This document shows, in pieces, positions 1-5,692 of a stretch of 5,692 nucleotides of DNA. Each line of letters starts with the position of its first letter. Position 1 is the first letter of the stretch. The position numbers and the translations under genes were made by a program. The notes under the pieces were generated by a model. The model ran no database searches and was not told the DNA's origin. It saw nothing but the letters and a program-made list of their open reading frames with translations. The DNA is taken from assembly GCA_022706165.1 (NCBI GenBank), contig JAKJDA010000206.1, forward strand, positions 1 through 5,692, read 5' to 3'. Source of the DNA: Candidatus Hydrogenedentota bacterium. GTDB taxonomy: Bacteria; Hydrogenedentota; Hydrogenedentia; Hydrogenedentales; SLHB01.

Positions 1-450
1 CTACGGCGCCGATGGCCGTGGCGTCCCAGCGGGGAAGAGAGGGACCAAGCCCGCGAGGCCCTCGATTTGGTTGGCGCGGGACATCTGACGAACCGCACCC
101 TTGCCCAGCTTTCCGGGGGCGAATTGCAGCGCGTATACCTGGCGCGATGCCTGGTTCGCAAGCCGCAGTTGATTTTACTCGATGAGCCGGCTTCGGGAAT
201 GGACGCCACGGCCGAGGCGGACATGTACCACATTCTCGAGGCCCATCCCGAACAGACCGGCGCCACCGTGCTGATGGTCACGCATGACTGGGAAGGCGCG
301 CGCTATCATGCCAGCCATGTCTTGCTGCTGCACCGCAGGCTGATTGCCTTTGGCCCCCCGGAAAGCGTCCTGCGCAAAGCCGAACTGGGGGAGGCGTATG
401 GTCACGACTTGCCGGGGCACCGGCGTTTGGGAGCGGATACCCATGCTTGA
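1..450 (+). CDS. Metal-ion ABC transporter ATP-binding protein (ZnuC/MntB-like), 5' partial
   Basis: C-terminal 149 residues of an ABC ATPase that would power metal uptake (Zn, Mn or Fe) from the cytoplasmic face of the inner membrane. The frame is open from base 1, so the Walker A end lies outside the window. Visible in order (partial numbering): the ABC signature LSGGELQR at 37-44, Walker B LILLDEP at 57-63 with catalytic Glu62, a D-loop SGMD just after it, and the switch His95 in VTHDW. The signature, the helical segment before it and the short tail after the H-loop fit the ZnuC/MntB/SitB group. The partner permease is of the ABC-3 metal family, which supports the assignment. The metal cannot be read from an ATPase. 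The stop overlaps the permease start by 8 bases, so the two are probably translationally coupled. The substrate-binding protein is not in the window and may lie upstream. Confidence 0.93.
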   Translation, partial: LRRRWPWRPSGEERDQAREALDLVGAGHLTNRTLAQLSGGELQRVYLARCLVRKPQLILLDEPASGMDATAEADMYHILEAHPEQTGATVLMVTHDWEGARYHASHVLLLHRRLIAFGPPESVLRKAELGEAYGHDLPGHRRLGADTHA

Positions 451-1240
451 GGCCATGACCCTTCCCTTCATGCAGCGGGCGCTTATTGCGGGCGCGCTCG
501 TGGGGTTTCTGGCGAGCTACTACGGGGTGTTCGTCACCCAGCGGGGCTTGGCGTTCATGGGCGAAGGCCTTGCCCATGCCGCGTTTGGGGGAATCGCCCT
601 CGGCATCCTGCTTGGGGCCAACCCCCTGTATCTCGCCCTGCCTTGGACCGTGCTCGCCGCTGGAGGCATTGTGTGGGTGCAACACCGGGGCCAGGTGCGG
701 GGCGATTCCGCCATTGGCATATTTTTCGCCGTTTCCATGTCGCTTGGCATCCTCTTTCTTTCCATGAAGCGCACCTATGCCGGCGATGCGTTTTCCTATC
801 TATTCGGCTCCATCCTGTCCGTCAGCCAAGCCGATCTTTGGATGACGGGCGGGGTCGTCGTGTTATCGTTGTTTACGTGGCCGTTGTGGGGGTTGTGGGC
901 CTACGCCACCTTTGATCGCGAATTGGCGCAGGCAGACCGTCTGCGCGTCGCGCTCCTCGACTATGCGCTGTCGATATGCATCGCCATTGCCGTCGTGGCG
1001 GCCGTTAAAGTCGTCGGCATCGTGCTCGTGGCGGCGTTCATGGTGATTCCCGCCGCGACCGCCCGTCTTCTTACGCGTTCCTTTGCCGCCATGACGGTAT
1101 GCAGCGTGTTCCTGGGCGTTGGGGGCGCTGTTGCGGGTCTTTTTTTCTCCTATGTCCGGGATATGCCGACAGGTCCGGCCATGGTGCTTGTGCAGGCGGC
1201 GTGTTTTTTCGCGGCGCTCGTGTTTGCGAGGACGCGTTGA
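443..1240 (+). CDS. Metal-ion ABC transporter permease, ABC-3 family (ZnuB/MntB-like)
   Basis: A 265-residue inner-membrane permease, a normal length for the ABC-3 (ZnuB/MntC/SitC) family. It would form the membrane channel for Zn, Mn or Fe uptake with the ATPase encoded just upstream. It is strongly hydrophobic, with about seven or eight membrane segments. The family signature near the N-terminus reads MGEGLAHAAFGG, with His45. The conserved late segment that contacts the ATPase reads AAFMVIPAATARLL at about 197-210. I chose the ATG at 443 because it gives the standard MLEAMTLPFMQRALIAGALVG start, is preceded by GGGAG at 429-433 with 9-base spacing, and overlaps the ATPase stop by 8 bases. 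An in-frame start at 344 would add a stretch out of frame with the ATPase and unlike the family. The metal specificity is not determined. Confidence 0.94.
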   Translation: MLEAMTLPFMQRALIAGALVGFLASYYGVFVTQRGLAFMGEGLAHAAFGGIALGILLGANPLYLALPWTVLAAGGIVWVQHRGQVRGDSAIGIFFAVSMSLGILFLSMKRTYAGDAFSYLFGSILSVSQADLWMTGGVVVLSLFTWPLWGLWAYATFDRELAQADRLRVALLDYALSICIAIAVVAAVKVVGIVLVAAFMVIPAATARLLTRSFAAMTVCSVFLGVGGAVAGLFFSYVRDMPTGPAMVLVQAACFFAALVFARTR

Positions 1241-1247
1241 ACCTGGA

Positions 1248-1276
1248 TTGACGACGGGGGTATGGATCATTACCAT
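1248..1276 (+). promoter_or_regulatory. Candidate sigma70-type promoter for the three-gene cassette
   Basis: TTGACG at 1248-1253 matches the -35 consensus at 5 of 6 positions. It is followed after exactly 17 bases by TACCAT at 1271-1276, which matches the -10 consensus at 4 of 6. It lies just after the permease stop and about 130 bases before the chosen start of the next gene, so transcripts would carry a long leader. The match was found by eye in GC-rich DNA, where similar matches occur by chance, and the host's promoter consensus is unknown. Confidence 0.3.
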
Positions 1277-1314
1277 GAGGGCAACGGGGAAGGCGATGTT
1301 TAATACGGGTCGCG

Positions 1315-1352
1315 GCGTCTGATCGTCCGTTGAAATATCTTCATGCAGACGC
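1315..1352. repeat. Inverted repeat (possible leader hairpin) upstream of the hydrolase-like gene
   Basis: GCGTCTG at 1315-1321 is the exact reverse complement of CAGACGC at 1346-1352, with a 24-base AT-richer loop. Two more pairs (AT with AT) can form inside the stem if one G is bulged. No T-tract follows, so it is not a typical intrinsic terminator. It sits between the candidate promoter and the ribosome binding site of the next gene, where it could be a leader hairpin or an operator. A 7-base arm could also be chance. Confidence 0.25.
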
Positions 1353-1407
1353 ATCCCTGCCGCGAGGTGGCTCTGTCTCTGTTCGCGGCTTCATCAGGGG
1401 GGGAAAC

Positions 1408-2871
1408 ATGACAAGCATGGCCAAACCGGTCACGTGCGCGATTTTCCGTTCTTGTTGGCGCGCCGGGCATCAGGTTCTCGATAGACGGCCGCGCCCATGG
1501 AAAGACCTTCGAAGCGTTTCCGGAATTGCCTTCAGGCCGTCGCCAAAGCTTTTTCTCCAAGTCTTCCTGTGCCTTGCATGCCTGGTTGCATACGCCTCCG
1601 CCGCGGCGGTCGCCGCTCCCCTCAAGACGACGGAAACGCCGCAATACGTGTTCTTCTCCATAGCGCCATACAGCGGCTGGAGTCAGGACGATCCCCAGAG
1701 CCTGACCCCTGCATTGTTTCTCGACGTTCGGGAAACGCTGCAAATCCCCGATGCTCCTTCGCTCCGAGTCGGCCTTCTTTTCCACATCAACACCTTATTG
1801 TCTCCCCTAGAAACGCTCCAGGCCACGGTTGCGCGCTTGTGCGCCTTGGCAGAAGACACGAGCGTTCCTCTTTTGCTTGTGTTCGATGGTCAGAATTGGT
1901 GGGAGTCACGACCCGATTTGTGGAACTGGTGGGACCCGGCCAAACCCGGCTACGATCCGAAAAATGCGTGGAATGTAGAGTGGACAGACTGGGGGCCGCA
2001 GCATGCCGTCAAGATCGGATGGCGCAACTGGGGATCGCAGGTGCGCGTCGCGCCCGCCCCCAACATCGCCAGCCCTCGGGTCGTTTCGGAACATGTACAA
2101 GCCTTGAAGCCGCTCGCCGCCCAAGTCGCTGCGTGGCATCGGGCGCTCCCCAGGGAAAAGAAGTGGTTATGCGGCGGCATCAAGGTCGGCTGGGAGGCTG
2201 GCATCGGCTATAACGCTCAATATTTCCCCAACGGCAACGAATTCGCCGAAAAATGGCCGGATGATCCCTCGCACGATCCGCGGCTTGGCGTGGACTTTGG
2301 CGTTGGCTTGTGCGGCGGTTTGGGGCATGCCGCAGCAATGTCGGCGGGCATACGGCGCAGCGGCGCGCTGACGCGCGACGATATCGGTTTGGCGACGCAG
2401 CGTTATTTGCAGACCTTGGCGCGTGTCGCCTATCGGGCTGGCATGCCGCGCGACAAGATATTCACTCACCAAGGGGGCAATTGTCCTCCCTACGAAGAAC
2501 ATTTGCCTTTCTGGCCGGCGTTCAACCGCTATTCCATTCCCGGCTGGAGCTTTTATTGGGGCGATCCCGCCGCCGTGGAGGAATTGCGCGAGACCCTCGC
2601 CCGGCGCAGGACACGGACATGGGCCGCGGCGGAATGGTGGTGGGGCGCGTCTACGGCGCAAGAGTGGAAAGAGCACTTCGAGAAAACGCTCGGTTATCTC
2701 GATTGCCGTTTTATTGGGGTATACAACTGGAATCAGGGGGGCTTCAAGACGGATCCCAACGCCCTTGATGGTTTTCGGGCATTGCTGCGTGAATGGCAAG
2801 ACCGGCGTGACGCTCCGGGCATGACGCGCAAGGAACAACGACGTTCCGGAAAGGCCGCGCATGATTCCTAG
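1408..2871 (+). CDS. Exported or membrane-anchored Trp-rich protein, probable uncharacterised TIM-barrel glycoside hydrolase
   Basis: A 487-residue protein not assignable to a named family. A hydrophobic stretch at about 48-69 ends in small-residue sites (ASA 63-65, VAA 68-70), consistent with a signal peptide or N-terminal anchor; the 47-residue N-region before it is unusually long. The mature part looks like a carbohydrate-active alpha/beta barrel. A strand-like segment ends in LLLVFDGQNWW (Asp160, Trp164-165). Ten Trp lie between 164 and 208, as in sugar-binding clefts. Two acidic residues sit at strand-end-like positions about 146 residues apart: Glu263 in KVGWEAG and Glu409 in AAAEWWWG. 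By analogy with retaining hydrolases of the GH-A type these could be acid/base and nucleophile, but that is inference. The ATG at 1408 has a strong G-rich ribosome binding site (1396-1403). The stop overlaps the transporter-like gene by 11 bases. Non-enzymatic sugar binding is an alternative. Confidence 0.7.
   Translation: MTSMAKPVTCAIFRSCWRAGHQVLDRRPRPWKDLRSVSGIAFRPSPKLFLQVFLCLACLVAYASAAAVAAPLKTTETPQYVFFSIAPYSGWSQDDPQSLTPALFLDVRETLQIPDAPSLRVGLLFHINTLLSPLETLQATVARLCALAEDTSVPLLLVFDGQNWWESRPDLWNWWDPAKPGYDPKNAWNVEWTDWGPQHAVKIGWRNWGSQVRVAPAPNIASPRVVSEHVQALKPLAAQVAAWHRALPREKKWLCGGIKVGWEAGIGYNAQYFPNGNEFAEKWPDDPSHDPRLGVDFGVGLCGGLGHAAAMSAGIRRSGALTRDDIGLATQRYLQTLARVAYRAGMPRDKIFTHQGGNCPPYEEHLPFWPAFNRYSIPGWSFYWGDPAAVEELRETLARRRTRTWAAAEWWWGASTAQEWKEHFEKTLGYLDCRFIGVYNWNQGGFKTDPNALDGFRALLREWQDRRDAPGMTRKEQRRSGKAAHDS
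2848..2854 (+). promoter_or_regulatory. Ribosome binding site for the DUF6785-type membrane protein
   Basis: GGAAAGG lies six bases before the ATG at 2861, inside the last codons of the upstream gene. It supports that ATG even though it overlaps the preceding reading frame by 11 bases, an arrangement typical of translational coupling. Confidence 0.55.
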
Positions 2872-4813
2872 GGCCAGCCAAGACGCCGTCTTGCCAGAAA
2901 AGCCTGCCGGCGTGTTTGCGACTCCTCGCTCCATGGCGATAGCCTGCGCGCTCATGCCCGTTTTGGCGTTGTGGGTTGTCCAGTCCGAACTCATCTGGTA
3001 CTCAGGCCACTCAACGGCGATTTCGCTCTTTTTTCACGTCACCTCGGTCGTGTTTTTGATTTGTCTCGTGAATCTTTTCGTCAAACGCCGCTGGCCCCGC
3101 TCCGCCTTGAGCCCCGCCGAGATCATGACCATATACGCCATGCTGGCCATCGCGGGGACATTTTGCAGTCACGATCTGCTTCAAGTGTTGATTCCCATGC
3201 TGGGATTTCCGAAATATTTCGCCAACCCGCAGAACAACTGGGACTCTCTTCTGCTGCAATACGTGCCGGGCTGGTCATATTTGTCAACCAATCCAGACGC
3301 CATGAGCGGCTTGGCGACTGGAAACGCCTCGCTATACCGGTGGGATGTGTTGGCGGCATGGGCCGCGCCGCTCCTGTTCTGGTTTCTATTTCTGATGGCG
3401 CTCATGGGATCGCTTCTCTGCCTGAATCTGTTTTTCCGGCATCCATGGACCGAGCGCGAGAAACTGAGCTTCCCCGTGATCCAGATTCCCATGCTTTTGG
3501 CGACGGGGCTCGAAACGCTGCTGAAAAACCGCTTGTTTTGGATTGCTTTCGGGATCGGCAGCGGCATTGATCTGTTGAACGGAATCTCCTTTTTTTACCC
3601 GCATGTTCCCACGATCCCTATCGTGAAGGCGTTCACGTTCCACGAGTATCTTCTTGAAAGGCCGTGGAACGCCATCGCCGGCACGGAAATCAATCTCTAT
3701 CCGTTCGTCATCGGCCTGACTTTTTTCATGCCTACCGATCTGGCCTTCAGCTGCTGGTTTTTTTATCTCTTCTTCCGCCTGCAATTGGTGCTTGCGTCGT
3801 TATTGGGCATGACGGACCTCCCCGGGGTTCCCTTCCTGGGCGAACAATCGGCCGGGGGATACATCGCGATAGGCCTGCTGGCCATCTGGGTGTCGCGGCG
3901 CCACTTGCGAGGCGTGTTTCGGACGGTCCTCGGACGTCCAAACGGGGCCGACGATTCGCAGGAGCCGTTGCGCTATCGTACGCTGTGCCTTGTGTTCCTG
4001 ATCTGCTGGGGCGTGTTGATCGCCCAAGGGACGCTGCTCGGCGGTTCGTGGCAGATAATGGTGGTGTTTTTCGCCATCTTCTTCCTGTATGCGTTGGCGA
4101 TTGCGCGCATGCGTGCGGAATTGGGGCCTCCCGCCCATGATTTGCATCACATGGGCCCCGATGTTCTCATCATGAACGCACTGGGCGCCACCCCGCTCGG
4201 CAAGGAAAACTTGGCCGCGTTCACGTCCCTTTTCTGGTTCAACCGGGCCTATCGCGCCCATTTTTCCGCCCACAGCTTGGAGGCGTTCAAACTTGCTCAG
4301 GTGGGCCGCATCGCCTCGAAGTCGATGATGACGGCCATCGTCATCGCGATTGTGGCGGGGGCGCTAGCGGCCTTCTGGGCCGTGCTCCATGCCTTGTACG
4401 TTCATGGCTACAGCGGGCGTCTTGCGGGCGACGCGTTTTCCAGCGAAGCGTGGAACAGGATGGCGTCGCTCGTCACATTTCCCCAGAAGCCGCGCGTGGG
4501 CGCAAGTCTCGCCACGCTGTTCGGTCTGCTTTTTTCCCTTTTGCTCGGAGCGTTGCGGATGCGTTTCACGTGGTGGTTGTGGCACCCGGTCGGATATGCC
4601 ACTGCCACGACATGGTCGATGGAAAAGCTGTGGTTTCCGATTTTTCTCGGGTGGGCCGCCAAGGCGTTGATTGCGCGGTACGGCGGCGCCCAACTGTATC
4701 GCGAGGCGTTGCCGTTTTTCGTGGGGCTTGTGATGGGGGAATTCACGGTGGGAAGTTTGCTGATGATTTTCGGATCCATCGCCAACACGCCGGTCTATCA
4801 TTTTTGGGGATGA
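2861..4813 (+). CDS. DUF6785/DUF6784 family polytopic membrane protein (OPT-like transporter)
   Basis: A 650-residue inner-membrane protein with about a dozen hydrophobic segments, beginning with a pair at about 24-46 and 52-74. The N-terminal two thirds resemble DUF6785: SPAEIMTIYAML near residue 85, a YFANPQNNW motif, then a membrane pair followed by HPWTEREKLSFPVIQIP from His194, and a charged RMRAELGPP loop around Glu420. The C-terminal part resembles DUF6784: HPVGYATATTW from His575, then KALIARYGG at 601-609, then LPFFVGLVMGE. These assignments are from memory of the family patterns. The family is uncharacterised; its layout recalls oligopeptide (OPT-type) transporters, so uptake of peptides or related small molecules is a reasonable inference but unproven. 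It overlaps the hydrolase-like gene by 11 bases and the peptidase-like gene by 4 (ATGA), which suggests it imports products made outside the membrane by its neighbours. It appears full length. Confidence 0.85.
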   Translation: MIPRASQDAVLPEKPAGVFATPRSMAIACALMPVLALWVVQSELIWYSGHSTAISLFFHVTSVVFLICLVNLFVKRRWPRSALSPAEIMTIYAMLAIAGTFCSHDLLQVLIPMLGFPKYFANPQNNWDSLLLQYVPGWSYLSTNPDAMSGLATGNASLYRWDVLAAWAAPLLFWFLFLMALMGSLLCLNLFFRHPWTEREKLSFPVIQIPMLLATGLETLLKNRLFWIAFGIGSGIDLLNGISFFYPHVPTIPIVKAFTFHEYLLERPWNAIAGTEINLYPFVIGLTFFMPTDLAFSCWFFYLFFRLQLVLASLLGMTDLPGVPFLGEQSAGGYIAIGLLAIWVSRRHLRGVFRTVLGRPNGADDSQEPLRYRTLCLVFLICWGVLIAQGTLLGGSWQIMVVFFAIFFLYALAIARMRAELGPPAHDLHHMGPDVLIMNALGATPLGKENLAAFTSLFWFNRAYRAHFSAHSLEAFKLAQVGRIASKSMMTAIVIAIVAGALAAFWAVLHALYVHGYSGRLAGDAFSSEAWNRMASLVTFPQKPRVGASLATLFGLLFSLLLGALRMRFTWWLWHPVGYATATTWSMEKLWFPIFLGWAAKALIARYGGAQLYREALPFFVGLVMGEFTVGSLLMIFGSIANTPVYHFWG

Positions 4814-5403
4814 CCGCGTCCAAGGGAGGAATTGTCTCGAAGATGCGTTGGTTCGCCGCCAGCATAGCCGTGATTGCATTGACCGTGTTCACGGCGGCAT
4901 GGATGGGCTCTCCCCGGCCCTTCGAGGTGGTGACGCAGGAATTCGATCAGAGCAAAGACCTTGATCTCGCCCAGATCGAGGGCCATATCAAGGCCTTGGC
5001 GTCCGCGCCTTCGCGGATATCGGGATCGCCGGGGGCCCGCCATGCGGCGGAATATCTCGCTGGACAATTGCGAGGCCTTGGCGTCGATGCCATCGAGGAG
5101 CAGACTTTCGAGGTTGCCGTCCCCGTGGTCGAGGAAGCGTCGCTCACGTCCGACGCGGGTCTTCGCTTGGAACTGCACCCCCTTTGGCCCAATTTAGCCC
5201 GCACCAGCCAGACCGCGCCGGATGGGGTTTCCGGCGTGTTGCTTGATGTCGGGTCCGCCTCGGAAGAGCGGATTGCCGGACAGCCCATTCGGGATTCCAT
5301 CCTGCTCATGGACTGGGACGTAGAGGAAAACTGGCTTGGCGTCATGGAGTTTGGATGCAAGGCTATTGTTTTCTCCGGCGATCGGATCGCGAGCGGCGCG
5401 TAA
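4810..5403 (+). CDS. M28 family peptidase-like protein, N-terminal part, ended early by in-frame TAA
   Basis: A 197-residue product if started at the ATG at 4810, whose ATGA overlaps the transporter stop; 186 residues from the alternative ATG at 4843. It has a signal peptide or single N-terminal anchor at about 12-33. A helix follows with the hallmark of the M28 peptidase N-terminus, RISGSPG at 69-75, then an amphipathic helix ending in LRGLG. From about residue 130 onward the sequence looks like a PA (protease-associated) insert: GVSGVLLDVG, then IRDSILLMDWD, then FGCKAIVFSGD. The TAA at 5401-5403 falls inside that insert, before any catalytic residue, so a product ending there could not be a peptidase. 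The frame stays open past the stop and encodes the rest of the family fold. Alternatives to a true nonsense mutation are a sequencing error or a decayed gene. Being last in the overlapping set, it is probably co-expressed with the hydrolase-like and transporter-like genes. Confidence 0.75.
   Translation: MTASKGGIVSKMRWFAASIAVIALTVFTAAWMGSPRPFEVVTQEFDQSKDLDLAQIEGHIKALASAPSRISGSPGARHAAEYLAGQLRGLGVDAIEEQTFEVAVPVVEEASLTSDAGLRLELHPLWPNLARTSQTAPDGVSGVLLDVGSASEERIAGQPIRDSILLMDWDVEENWLGVMEFGCKAIVFSGDRIASGA
4823..4830 (+). promoter_or_regulatory. Strong Shine-Dalgarno sequence inside the 5' end of the peptidase-like gene
   Basis: AGGGAGGA is a near-perfect anti-16S match that starts ten bases after the end of the ATGA overlap. 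It lies 12 bases before a second in-frame ATG at 4843. The spacing is longer than the usual 5-9, but a protein starting at 4843 would begin MRWFAAS, a textbook short basic N-region before the hydrophobic core. It therefore argues that the working start could be 4843 rather than the coupled ATG at 4810. Confidence 0.5.
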
Positions 5404-5692
5404 GCCCGCAAGAAATTCCTCACCGTGCCCGCCAACATCCCGCGGTTCTATGTCCGCCCCGAGGACGCCCCTTTGCTTCGGGCGCAAACGGGACGGACCG
5501 TCTCCATCACGTGCCGCATGGACTGGCAGTCGGTATCTTCGCGAAACCTCTTCGCCCAGCTCACGCAAGGATCCGCGCCATCCCAAACGCGCGCCCAGGA
5601 TCGGACGCCGATCATATTCCATGCCTATTACGACGCTATCAGCGTGACGCCGACCTTGGCTCCGGGCGCGGAGCAGGCCTGCGGCGCGGCGG
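5404..5692 (+). pseudogene. In-frame continuation of the M28 peptidase-like gene after the TAA, cut by the window edge
   Basis: Ninety-six codons in the same frame as 4810-5403, with no further stop. They begin ARKKFLTVPANIPRFYV, which reads as the direct continuation of the PA-like insert. They reach the M28 core at IIFHAYYDAISV followed by LAPGAEQACG. In typical M28 enzymes the first motif is AHYDS, where His binds zinc and Asp assists catalysis, and the second is GADDN or GANDN, where an Asp bridges the two zinc ions. Here the His position is Tyr (codon 5626-5628), the Asp is kept (5632-5634), and the second motif carries Glu-Gln (5671-5676). So this copy may be a non-catalytic or altered-metal homologue even without the stop. 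No separate good start with a ribosome binding site is seen just after the TAA. The remaining zinc ligands (Glu, Asp, His) lie beyond the window. Confidence 0.7.

Larger units (their letters stand above)
1241..1407 (+). other. Intergenic region between the metal transporter and the three-gene cassette
   Basis: A 167-base gap, the only sizeable non-coding stretch in the window. Apart from the promoter-like pair and the inverted repeat listed separately, it holds the ribosome binding site of the next gene: AGGGGGGG at 1396-1403, four bases before the ATG at 1408. I found no hairpin followed by a T-tract, so read-through from the metal transporter operon is possible. I recognise no riboswitch or metal-regulator (Zur, Fur or MntR) box. 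Confidence 0.6.

Noticed and set aside
1213..1240. CTCG...CGAG hairpin near the end of the permease gene as a terminator
   Set aside because: It is a four-base stem inside the coding sequence with no T-tract after it, so it does not resemble an intrinsic terminator.
1262..1303. A 13-codon mini-ORF (MDHYHEGNGEGDV) rich in metal-binding residues, in the gap after the metal permease
   Set aside because: Too short to support, with only a generic G-run upstream. His and Glu content alone in such a short frame is easily chance. A leader peptide role would need conservation evidence.
1330..1407. TTG at 1330 as the start of the hydrolase-like gene
   Set aside because: It has no ribosome binding site and would push the hydrophobic segment even further from the N-terminus. 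The ATG at 1408 has a strong G-rich site four bases upstream.
2167..2994. Long minus-strand open frame of 275 codons opposite the hydrolase-like and transporter-like genes
   Set aside because: It is antisense to two well-supported, overlapping genes, has no recognisable domain, and its composition is that expected of the mirror of GC-rich coding sequence.
4450..4809. 5' extension of the peptidase-like reading frame back to 4450
   Set aside because: This part overlaps the conserved C-terminal region of the DUF6785/DUF6784 protein in another frame, and its translation is low-complexity and Arg/His-rich. The family-like sequence begins only after 4810.
5401..5403. Stop-codon reassignment or programmed read-through at the TAA
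   Set aside because: TAA is the least leaky stop in bacteria, TAA reassignment is not established in bacteria, and no recoding structure is visible. Mutation or sequencing error is simpler.

Overview
This is a GC-rich stretch of about 5.7 kb, densely packed and coding on the + strand throughout. It looks like chromosomal DNA from a Gram-negative bacterium. The large membrane protein resembles the DUF6785/DUF6784 proteins I associate with Planctomycetes, Lentisphaerae, Verrucomicrobia, Hydrogenedentes and similar, often uncultured, lineages. That placement is an inference from memory; no rRNA or marker gene is present to test it. I see no tRNA, CRISPR array, insertion sequence or clear mobile element.

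Region 1 (1-1240) is the end of a metal-ion ABC transporter operon. It holds the C-terminal part of a ZnuC/MntB-type ATPase, cut by the left window edge, and a complete ABC-3 family permease whose start overlaps the ATPase stop by 8 bases. The permease is followed by a 167-base gap (1241-1407) with no recognisable intrinsic terminator. The gap holds a plausible sigma70-like promoter and an inverted repeat just upstream of the next gene.

Region 2 (1408-5692) is a tightly coupled cassette of three genes: a Trp-rich exported or membrane-anchored protein that looks like an uncharacterised TIM-barrel glycoside hydrolase, a polytopic DUF6785/DUF6784 transporter-like protein, and an exported M28-type peptidase-like protein. 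The reading frames overlap by 11 and 4 bases, which points to co-transcription and probable translational coupling. The set suggests extracytoplasmic breakdown of a glycan or glycopeptide coupled to uptake, but no substrate can be named.

The peptidase gene is the most unusual part. Its frame is broken by an in-frame TAA at 5401-5403, inside what looks like a protease-associated (PA) domain. The same frame then stays open to the window edge and encodes a recognisable M28 core motif. In that motif the usual zinc-ligand His is Tyr (AYYDA in place of AHYDS) and the usual GADD/GAND motif reads GAEQ. The copy is therefore either a pseudogene or sequencing artefact of a divergent, possibly non-catalytic M28 homologue, or a gene that makes only a truncated product.
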